Assembly (NCBI GenBank): GCA_041485385.1
Contig: JBGPJM010000135.1
Location: forward strand, 1-13,342
From: JBGPJM01 sp041485385
Lineage (GTDB): Bacteria; Planctomycetota; Phycisphaerae; Phycisphaerales; UBA1924
Reading direction: 5' to 3'
DNA: 13,342 bases
In this document: piece by piece, positions 7,148 to 12,779 of the stretch
How the letters are laid out: every line of letters begins with the position of its first letter
How positions within the stretch are numbered: position 1 is the stretch's first letter
Translations under genes and position numbers: made by a program
Notes under the pieces: model-generated
What the model was told of the DNA's origin: nothing
Seen by the model: only the letters and a program-made list of their open reading frames with translations
Database searches by the model: none

Positions 7148-7427
7148 GGGGGAAACAACAGCGCGAAAACCAACCGCACGCCAACGATGGCGTGCACCGG
7201 CATGAACTCAACCTCTGATACGCGTGAGCACACCCTAAGGATGCCTCCAATGGCCGCGTTCGGCAAGTCGGTCGGTTCGGATTCCTGAAGGGTAATGTTA
7301 GCCATCGCTTGGAAGAACGCCCGATTGTGGCGGTTCCGCAGAGTTTGCTTGCTTGAATTCGAAAGGATCGATACAGTTGTTTGCAGCGTGTGTATCCGAC
7401 GGGAGAGAGAACCTGTGGAGGGTTCGC
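7148..7427. other. Divergent intergenic region with lower G+C
   Basis: This 280-base spacer separates the sigma gene (leftward) from the prepilin-like gene (rightward). By my count 7201-7380 is about 53% G+C, well below the surrounding genes. It should hold both divergent promoters. The rightward candidate is listed separately (7349-7377). For the leftward sigma gene I find no convincing -35/-10 pair. I see no RNA gene or strong hairpin. Confidence 0.6.
7349..7377 (+). promoter_or_regulatory. Candidate sigma-70 promoter for the prepilin-like gene
   Basis: TTGCTT (7349-7354) and TACAGT (7372-7377) are separated by 17 bases. They match three of six and four of six consensus positions. The expected transcript start near 7384 leaves a leader of about 44 bases before the GTG at 7428. 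The same TACAGT hexamer precedes mutS. Confidence 0.35.
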
Positions 7428-8198
7428 GTGATCGGTGCTGAGACAGCTCCAATCTGCGATCACGGAGGAAGCAGCCGCGGCGGCACGGAGAGCCGCAGGG
7501 CTTTCACCCTTATCGATGTTCTCGTCTCCATGGCTGTGGTGGCGGTGCTTATCGGCATCCTGCTCCCCAGCCTGTCTGCCGTGCGTGAGACAACCCGGCG
7601 TGTCATATGCAGCTCCAACGTGCGTCAGCAGGGCTACGGCATAGCGCTCTACGCTGACGACCACAACGACGTGATGCCCCCGTCGCGATTCGCGCCGCTG
7701 CCCGGTGCGGGCGAGTACCACCCGGAAATGACGACCACGGTCCGTCGGGCCGCGGATTCGCAGGGATGGGACGGGCTCGGCTGGCTGTTCGAGATGGGGT
7801 ACCTCGCCGCCGCCGGCGTGTATTACTGCCCGTCGCACTCGGGCGATCACCCGCTGTCCCGCTACGCGGAGGAGTGGTACGACGGCTCGAGCGAGGAGCT
7901 GGTCAGCAACTATCAGTACCGTGGGTACCGGTACCGCGAACACGGCATCGACCGGGGCTTCTCGCGCCTGACGGACCTTGCCGTGTGGGCGCCGCGCGTG
8001 GCGCTCGTCTCAGACGCCCTGCGCACCCGCTTCGACTTCAACCACCGCGTGGGGTCCAACCTGCTCCGCGCCGACCTCGGCGTGGCGTGGTTCCCCGACC
8101 ACAGCGGGCTGGCCGATGGCCTTCCCGAGAACGAGGCCGACGCCGACGCGATCGACAAGATCATCGACGCCTGGGGCCACCTCGACGGGCCGGGCTGA
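7428..8198 (+). CDS. Prepilin-like protein with type IV N-terminal methylation motif and degenerate H-X9-DG tail
   Basis: 256 residues. A 25-residue basic leader precedes FTLIDVLVSMAVVAVLIGILLPSL (26-49), a class III prepilin-type signal and helix. The residue before the cleavage site is Ala25 instead of the usual Gly, and position +5 of the mature helix is Asp30 instead of Glu. The exported part has a SSNVRQQGYGIALYADDHNDVMPP block (62-85) and ends with H206 followed nine residues later by D216-L-G. This looks like a worn H-X9-DG motif, typical of the large planctomycete pseudopilin-like families. Such proteins are thought to be surface or secretion pseudopilins, but their role is mostly unknown. 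I chose the GTG at 7428 because GGAGGG (7417-7422) lies 5 bases upstream; an in-frame TTG at 7353 is less likely. No pilus assembly genes are adjacent. Confidence 0.85.
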   Translation: MIGAETAPICDHGGSSRGGTESRRAFTLIDVLVSMAVVAVLIGILLPSLSAVRETTRRVICSSNVRQQGYGIALYADDHNDVMPPSRFAPLPGAGEYHPEMTTTVRRAADSQGWDGLGWLFEMGYLAAAGVYYCPSHSGDHPLSRYAEEWYDGSSEELVSNYQYRGYRYREHGIDRGFSRLTDLAVWAPRVALVSDALRTRFDFNHRVGSNLLRADLGVAWFPDHSGLADGLPENEADADAIDKIIDAWGHLDGPG

Positions 8199-8242
8199 GC
8201 CCCCGCGCGACCCGCAAAGGGCCCAACGAATACAGTGGGGCG

Positions 8243-8271
8243 TTCGCAGCGACGCATCGTGGGCGTACGAT
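8243..8271 (+). promoter_or_regulatory. Candidate promoter for the cyclophilin-deoC-xer operon
   Basis: TTCGCA (8243-8248) and TACGAT (8266-8271) are 17 bases apart, and each matches four of six consensus positions. Transcription would start near 8278, about 70 bases before the ATG at 8350. A TACAGT hexamer at 8231-8236 is an alternative -10 in the same 151-base spacer. Confidence 0.35.
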
Positions 8272-8349
8272 GCCGGGTCATGGCGTCCGGCTCCCCGCGA
8301 CACCCGTGAGCGCGCCAGAGCCGGGCGCGCCGGAAACAGGAGATACGTG

Positions 8350-9384
8350 ATGCTTGGAGCGATGTCGAGCGGACGGGGTATGCGCGCCGGGGTCGTGGGA
8401 ATGATCACGTCCTTGGCCCTGCCCCTTCTCCTCGTCCCGCACGCGGCGGCGCAGCTCACGCCCGACCGCACCTACTACGGCATCAACCGCGCGATGCCGA
8501 TGAAGATCGCCCTCCCGCAGGGCGCCGCCGGCGACGCCGAGATCCAACTCCTGGCGCCCGTCAGCGCCGAAGTCGTGGAAAAATCCGCGGCCGCCGCCGG
8601 CCCGGTCAACCTCGCCGAGAAGTTCCCGATGCTCTGGACCACCAGCGCGCCGCGCCTCCTGTACGCGCAGCTCGTCGTCGGCGGCAAGAAGATCGGCCCG
8701 GCCGTCGTCCTGCAGCCGCTCGTGACACCGGCCTACGCCAGCGGGATCGACCGCGCCGGCAACCCGATGTTCCCCCCGGACGACAAGCGCCAGAAGCTTT
8801 ACTCCGGCGTCCGCGCGTACGCCGACAAGAACGTCGTCCTCGACACGAGCAAGGGCGAGATCGAGATCGCCATGCGCCCCGATATGGCACCCAACACCGT
8901 CTGGAACTTCCGCGAGCTGGTCGGCGGCGGCTTCTACACCGAGGTCATCTTCCACCGCATCGCCGACCTCTCCGGCGACGGGATCATCGACATCCTCCAG
9001 GTCGGCGACCCGGGCGCCGGCGACCCGGCCAAGGCCGGCGGCGGCGGGCCCGGCTACATGATCGACCTGGAACCCAGCAAGCTCCTCCACGACTTCGGTG
9101 TCGTCTCCATGGCCCGCACCGGCGACCCCAACACCAACGGCTCGCAGATCTTCATGTGCCTCAACAAGTCCGGCACCAGCTTCCTCGACGGCAAGTACAC
9201 CACCTTCGGCCAGACGATCCGCGGCGGGGAGGCGCTCAAGGCCCTGGCCGCCGTGCCGACCAACCAGCAGTCCCGGCCGATCGACCCGCCGATGATCAAG
9301 ACCGGCAGGCTCGTCGACGCCGCCCCCTACGGCGACAGCGCCAAGCCCGAGACCGACCCCTCCGCCGCGCCCACCCCGCGCTGA
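8350..9384 (+). CDS. Exported cyclophilin-type peptidyl-prolyl cis-trans isomerase with an extra N-terminal domain
   Basis: 344 residues. A signal peptide (about 1-34) ends at HAAA with cleavage before Q35, so the protein is probably periplasmic. Residues 35 to about 160 form a domain I do not recognise. The cyclophilin domain spans about 161-322, with the catalytic FHRI (201-204, Arg203 matching the CypA active-site Arg), NTNGSQIFMC (261-270) and FLDGKYTTFG (278-287). The Trp of CypA that binds cyclosporin is Phe278 here, as in many bacterial enzymes. A Pro-rich tail closes the protein (about 323-344). It should catalyse prolyl isomerisation during folding of exported proteins. The ATG at 8350 has AGGAG (8338-8342) 7 bases upstream; a GTG at 8347 is too close to it. 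It heads a probable operon with deoC, 25 bases downstream. Confidence 0.92.
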   Translation: MLGAMSSGRGMRAGVVGMITSLALPLLLVPHAAAQLTPDRTYYGINRAMPMKIALPQGAAGDAEIQLLAPVSAEVVEKSAAAAGPVNLAEKFPMLWTTSAPRLLYAQLVVGGKKIGPAVVLQPLVTPAYASGIDRAGNPMFPPDDKRQKLYSGVRAYADKNVVLDTSKGEIEIAMRPDMAPNTVWNFRELVGGGFYTEVIFHRIADLSGDGIIDILQVGDPGAGDPAKAGGGGPGYMIDLEPSKLLHDFGVVSMARTGDPNTNGSQIFMCLNKSGTSFLDGKYTTFGQTIRGGEALKALAAVPTNQQSRPIDPPMIKTGRLVDAAPYGDSAKPETDPSAAPTPR

Positions 9385-9409
9385 CCCCCGCGCCGCTGGA
9401 GAGCCCCCG

Positions 9410-10366
9410 ATGACCCGGCACACGGTCGACGCGGTGATGGCCGAGGCCCGCGCGGCCTCGTTCAGGACGCGCTCGATCAAGACCTTCGCCAAACTGGCGG
9501 GCCTCAGGCTCGCCCTGTCGATGGTCGACCTCACCACTCTCGAGGGCAAGGACTCCCCGGAAAAAGTCCGCGCCCTCTGCCGCAAGGCCGTTCGCCCCGG
9601 CGATCTCGACGACTCCCTCCCCCACGTCGCGGCCGTCTGCGTCTATCCCTCCCTCGTGAAGATCGCCAAGGAGGAACTCGCCGGGAGCGGCGTGAAGGTC
9701 GCCTCCGTCGCCACCGGCTTTCCCAGCGGGCAGTACCCGCTGGCCGTTCGCCTGGCCGATGTGGCCCAGGCCATCCGCGACGGCGCCGACGAGATCGACA
9801 TGGTGATCAACCGCGGCGCGTTCCTCTCCGGGCGCTACGCCGAGGTCGCCGAGGAGATTGCCCGCGTGCAGGAGGTCTGCGTCGCCGGCCCTCCGGGAGA
9901 TGGGGGGGCCGGGGGGGGTGGGGGGGCGCACCTGAAGGTCATCCTCGAGACCGGCGAGTTGGAGACCTACGACAACGTCCGGCGCGCCAGCGACCTGGCG
10001 ATCCAGGCCATGGCCGATCCCTCCGGCGATTGCCGCGGCGGGTTCATCAAGACCTCGACCGGCAAGGTCACCCCCGCCGCGACCATGCCCGTCACGCTGG
10101 TCATGCTCGAGGCGATCCGCGACCACTTCCTGGCGACGGGCCACATGGTGGGCATGAAGCCCGCCGGCGGCATCCGCTCCGCCAAGGAGTCGCTGCACTA
10201 CCTGGTCATGGTCAAGGAAACCCTCGGCGACGCCTGGCTGACGCCCGACTGGTTCCGCTTCGGCGCCAGCACGCTCGTGAACGACCTCCTGAGGCAGATC
10301 GCCCGCCACGGCAAGGGCGACGGCGCCGGGAGGTACGCCGCCAGGTACGACTTCTCGGAGGCGTAG
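9410..10366 (+). CDS. deoC: Deoxyribose-phosphate aldolase
   Basis: 318 residues. A class I aldolase TIM barrel that cleaves 2-deoxyribose 5-phosphate to glyceraldehyde 3-phosphate and acetaldehyde in deoxynucleoside breakdown, in the cytoplasm. Key residues are visible: Asp130 in DEIDMVIN, the Schiff-base Lys214 in GFIKTSTGK, and Lys250 in GMKPAGGIR (matching E. coli D102, K167 and K201). The protein is longer than the roughly 220-260-residue bacterial forms and closer in size to the long, animal-type DERA, with extensions at both ends. A Gly-rich insert (about 161-173), encoded by G7, G8 and G7 runs, sits in a loop before HLKVILETGEL. TGGAGAG (9397-9403) is 6 bases before the ATG. It follows the cyclophilin gene by 25 bases and precedes xer by 52, so shared transcription is likely. 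No other nucleoside-catabolism gene is adjacent. Confidence 0.95.
   Translation: MTRHTVDAVMAEARAASFRTRSIKTFAKLAGLRLALSMVDLTTLEGKDSPEKVRALCRKAVRPGDLDDSLPHVAAVCVYPSLVKIAKEELAGSGVKVASVATGFPSGQYPLAVRLADVAQAIRDGADEIDMVINRGAFLSGRYAEVAEEIARVQEVCVAGPPGDGGAGGGGGAHLKVILETGELETYDNVRRASDLAIQAMADPSGDCRGGFIKTSTGKVTPAATMPVTLVMLEAIRDHFLATGHMVGMKPAGGIRSAKESLHYLVMVKETLGDAWLTPDWFRFGASTLVNDLLRQIARHGKGDGAGRYAARYDFSEA
9902..9926 (+). repeat. G7-CC-G8-T-G7 tract inside deoC
   Basis: Three long G runs (9902-9908, 9911-9918 and 9920-9926) are separated by only CC and T. They encode the Gly-rich loop at about residues 165-172 of DeoC. The tract could form a quadruplex on the coding strand. It is prone to slippage that would frameshift the gene before the catalytic lysines. 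Confidence 0.85.
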
Positions 10367-10418
10367 CCAGCGCCGGCAGATTGATCGGCGCGCCGACGTG
10401 CGGCCGATGGAAGGCGTA

Positions 10419-11405
10419 ATGGCCGCTCCATCCCGGACAACCGACGTGCCCACCGGCCTGGGCGCGACCTTGCCGCCGTTCCTGGCGTTCATCCGCATCG
10501 AGTGCGGGCTGGCGGCCAACACGGTCCAGGCGTACCGGCGCGACATGCGCGACCTGCTGGAGTTCCTCGCCGGGCGCGGTCGCGCCCGCTGGGACTCGGT
10601 GACGGCCCGCGACCTGGCCGACCACCTGGCCTCGCTCAAGCAGGTGAAGGACCACTCCGGCTCCACCGTCACGCGCCACCTCGCCACGATCAAGGTATTC
10701 TTCCGCTGGCTCATCTCCACCGGCAAACTCGAGAACAACCCGGCCGACTTCCTGGAGCGCCCGACGCGCTGGAAGAAGCTGCCGGGCCTCCTCTCGCCGC
10801 GCCAGGTCAAGAGACTCCTCGAAGCGCCGCGACCCGCCGCGTCACCCGGCCAGGCGCCGCGCGCCGGGAGGAAGCCCCAGCCGCCGCTGCACCTGCGCGA
10901 CAGGGCGCTGCTCGAGCTGCTCTACGCCTGCGGCCTGCGGGCCTCGGAGGTCGCCGGGATGTCGCTCAAGGACCACCATCACGCGCTCGGCGTCGTGATG
11001 GTTACCGGGAAGGGCGACAAGCAGCGGCTCGTGCCGATCGGCAAGCCGGCCCAGGCCGCGGTGGACGACTACCTGCGCGACTGCCGCCCGGGGCTGCTGC
11101 GCCCCGACGGGCGAGACCAGGGCAAGCTGCTTCTGTCGCGCACCGGCCGCCCACTGGAGCGCGTCGCGGTGTGGCAGCTGGTGAAGAAGAACGCCGCGGC
11201 CGCGGGGCTGCTCGACGAGGGGCGGCGGGTCCACCCGCACGTGCTCCGCCACAGCTTCGCGACGCACCTGCTCGCCGGCGGGGCCGACCTCCGCGTCGTG
11301 CAGGAGCTCCTCGGTCACGCCGATATCGCCACTACCCAGATCTACACCCACGTGGACTCCTCGAGACTCAAGGACGTCCAGCGCCGCTATCACCCGAGAG
11401 CTTGA
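10419..11405 (+). CDS. Xer-type tyrosine recombinase (XerC/XerD family)
   Basis: 328 residues. The N-terminal SAM-like, core-binding domain is about 15-110 (FLAFIRIECGLAANTVQAYRRD). The catalytic domain has all active-site residues: Arg174 (CGLRASEV), Lys198 (TGKGDKQ), His274 and Arg277 (HPHVLRHSF), His300 (LLGHADI) and nucleophile Tyr309 (TTQIYTHV). Length and the HPHVLRHSFATHLL and LLGHADIATTQIYTHV blocks are those of XerC/XerD, which resolve chromosome dimers at dif, rather than of phage or integron integrases. XerD is the closer guess, but the two cannot be separated by eye, so I give no symbol. A Pro/Arg-rich insert lies at about 138-156. I chose the ATG at 10419, with GGAAGG (10409-10414) 4 bases upstream; starts at 10407 (ATG) and 10398 (GTG) are in frame. 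It is probably the last gene of the cyclophilin operon. No dif-like site is seen. Confidence 0.92.
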   Translation: MAAPSRTTDVPTGLGATLPPFLAFIRIECGLAANTVQAYRRDMRDLLEFLAGRGRARWDSVTARDLADHLASLKQVKDHSGSTVTRHLATIKVFFRWLISTGKLENNPADFLERPTRWKKLPGLLSPRQVKRLLEAPRPAASPGQAPRAGRKPQPPLHLRDRALLELLYACGLRASEVAGMSLKDHHHALGVVMVTGKGDKQRLVPIGKPAQAAVDDYLRDCRPGLLRPDGRDQGKLLLSRTGRPLERVAVWQLVKKNAAAAGLLDEGRRVHPHVLRHSFATHLLAGGADLRVVQELLGHADIATTQIYTHVDSSRLKDVQRRYHPRA

Positions 11406-11406
11406 A

Positions 11407-11459
11407 GAGAAGTGAGCAATGAGACAATGAGAAGTGAGCTGCTCACTGCTTACTACTTC
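11407..11459. repeat. Degenerate heptamer array filling the xer / membrane-protein junction
   Basis: Heptad-like units begin two bases after the xer stop and run almost to the opposing gene's stop. Units of the GAGAAGT type occur at 11407-11413, 11414-11420, 11421-11428 (8 bases) and 11429-11435. Units in the opposite orientation (GCTCACT, GCTTACT) occur at 11441-11447 and 11448-11454. They are the complement family of the ACTYYTC units at 12700-12760. The switch of orientation makes an inverted repeat in the middle. Confidence 0.65.
11433..11447. terminator. Small hairpin between convergent genes
   Basis: AGTGAG (11433-11438) pairs with CTCACT (11442-11447) around a 3-base loop, at the centre of the heptamer array. 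The stem is short and has no clear T run on either side. It may act as a weak bidirectional terminator for xer and the opposing gene, but this is inference from position. Confidence 0.35.
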
Positions 11460-11460
11460 C

Positions 11461-12459
11461 TCAGATCGGGCGCGCCAGGGGCTCGCCGGGGCTCACTCCC
11501 CCAAGCGGGCGTTCGTTGACCACCTTCATCGGCGCGTCGCGCCGCAGGGGCATGCGCGGGGGGGGTGGCGCCGGGGGCTCCGGTGTTTCCTCGCCCGTGT
11601 CGCCGATCGCCCGGTACAGGGCACCCAGCGCCCGCGGCTGGGTGCCGCCCACGCCCTGCGAGTTGATCGAGGCCATCTCGCGTTCCGCGAGCTGCTCCAA
11701 CTCGCTCACCGACGTCACGATGATCCCGCGCTCGACCCCCACCCGGAACCACACGCCCACGCACGCCGCGCACATCATCGCGATGAACGGCAGCACCGCG
11801 TACCTGGCCGCGAGCACCAGCCCGCCCTTCTCTGCGGCCCGGACGGCGTCGCTCGCGGCGGCCATCTTCTCATAGCCGCCGAAGACACCGGGGATGGGCA
11901 CGGACGGGAAGATGTCCAGCCAGGGGATGCACACGACCGCCAGGACGATGGACCATGTCGCCGCCGTGACGACGCGCTCGATCCCCGGGACCGCCCCGCC
12001 GCCCGCCACGATCGTGCCGAGCATCGTGAGCAGCGCCAGCACACACGTCGCCACCATCCCGATGGTGACGGCCAGGTCGCTGGTGGTGTGCAGCATGCTG
12101 TCGGTGCCCGAGCGGACGATGTTGGCGTCCACGGCCGCCGCGGCCTTCTGTTCCTCCGTCTCCTCCACGTGCACCACCCGCCCGTCCTTCACCCTGACGT
12201 CGGGCCTGACCTCGGTGCCGGGCTCCCCCGGCCGGGGCGCCTCCAGCGGCAAGGAAGCGGGCGGCAGCGCCGACTTGACGACCTTCAGCGGCTTCCTGTC
12301 CGGTGACCCCTGGACCTTCGTCCAGCGCACGTCCGTGTAGTGAACGAAGCCGAACACGAACATCTGCGTCACGGCGCACAGCGCCACAAGGCTGCTCGCG
12401 ATGGTCACCCACCTGCGCAACTGGAGGATGGCGGCGGACACGTGCTGTCTTGGTTGCAT
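11461..12459 (-). CDS. Four-helix membrane protein of unknown function
   Basis: 332 residues; I do not recognise the family. Membrane helices are predicted by eye at about 17-39, 128-153, 164-185 and 215-238. Between helices 1 and 2 is a polar loop (about 40-127) rich in Pro, Lys and Glu, with a VHVEETEEQKAAAAVD stretch. After helix 4 comes a charged segment with SVSELEQLAEREMASINSQG (250-269), possibly a short coiled coil, and a Pro-rich tail (about 290-304). If the basic N-terminus stays inside, both ends are cytoplasmic. There are no catalytic motifs, and helices 2-4 lack the features of known transporters. The start at 12459 has GGGAG (complement of 12470-12474) 10 bases upstream; an in-frame start at 12579 adds 40 polar residues without support. 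Both flanking spacers carry related heptamer repeats. It converges on xer. Confidence 0.75.
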   Translation of the reverse strand: MQPRQHVSAAILQLRRWVTIASSLVALCAVTQMFVFGFVHYTDVRWTKVQGSPDRKPLKVVKSALPPASLPLEAPRPGEPGTEVRPDVRVKDGRVVHVEETEEQKAAAAVDANIVRSGTDSMLHTTSDLAVTIGMVATCVLALLTMLGTIVAGGGAVPGIERVVTAATWSIVLAVVCIPWLDIFPSVPIPGVFGGYEKMAAASDAVRAAEKGGLVLAARYAVLPFIAMMCAACVGVWFRVGVERGIIVTSVSELEQLAEREMASINSQGVGGTQPRALGALYRAIGDTGEETPEPPAPPPPRMPLRRDAPMKVVNERPLGGVSPGEPLARPI

Positions 12460-12779
12460 GTCGCAGACGCTCCCGGGCCGGTCCGCAGGGCGACCGGTCC
12501 TCTCGGTGCTATCGGTCAGGTCCGAACCGTTCTGGAACCACGGCCGCAAGGTCGGCCGCGAACCCTGCGCAGGCCGCATCGCGGGCGGTCGGGGCTGCCG
12601 CGCGGGCCGGATCGAGGGGCCTATAACCCCCCCCGGTCAACCGGGTGCGCGGGCCGGGGACGGGGCATACGCTTTCACAAGTTTCATTCACCCCTGAAAA
12701 CTCTTCCTTCCCGACTCTTCACTCTTCACTTCTCACTTTTCACTCCTCACTTTCACTTTCAGACACGCCCGAACCCGGC
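12460..12779. other. Divergent intergenic region between the membrane-protein gene and mqnC
   Basis: The spacer is 320 bases. Left to right it holds a 7-base direct repeat CCGGTCC (12478-12484 and 12494-12500), a GC-rich stretch, a TATAAC hexamer (12622-12627, five of six -10 matches but no -35) followed at once by a C8 run (12627-12634), and the heptamer array at 12700-12760. No coding sequence or RNA gene is supported. Promoters for both neighbours must lie here, but I cannot place them with confidence. Confidence 0.55.
12700..12760 (+). repeat. Heptameric ACTYYTC tandem array upstream of mqnC
   Basis: In strict 7-base phase, units run ACTCTTC (12700-12706), a diverged CTTCCCG (12707-12713), then five ACTYYTC units (12714-12748: two ACTCTTC, then ACTTCTC, ACTTTTC, ACTCCTC), then two shortened ACTTTC units (12749-12760). 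The array ends 19 bases before the mqnC ATG. It is pyrimidine-only except for the A that starts each unit, and it stands out from the G+C-rich genome. Confidence 0.85.

Noticed and set aside
7108..7203. Possible 31-residue leader peptide (MPVHAIVGVRL...) on the minus strand overlapping the sigma start
   Set aside because: It has a GAGG 8 bases upstream and a hydrophobic middle, but it is short, has no homologue I know and overlaps the sigma gene. Chance is more likely.
8278..9585. 435-residue open frame on the minus strand over the cyclophilin
   Set aside because: It is antisense to a cyclophilin with signal peptide and active-site motifs, and is low-complexity Gly/Ala/Val/Asp.
10419..11405. 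Integrase of a mobile element or integron
   Set aside because: Length and motifs are those of XerC/XerD, there is no integron-specific insertion, and no cargo, attachment repeats or excisionase lie near it.
12622..12627. TATAAC as the mqnC promoter
   Set aside because: It matches five of six -10 positions, but there is no -35 or TGn extension and it is over 150 bases from the start codon, so it was not listed as a promoter.
12700..12760. CRISPR array
   Set aside because: Units are 6-7 bases with no spacers between them, so this is a simple tandem repeat.
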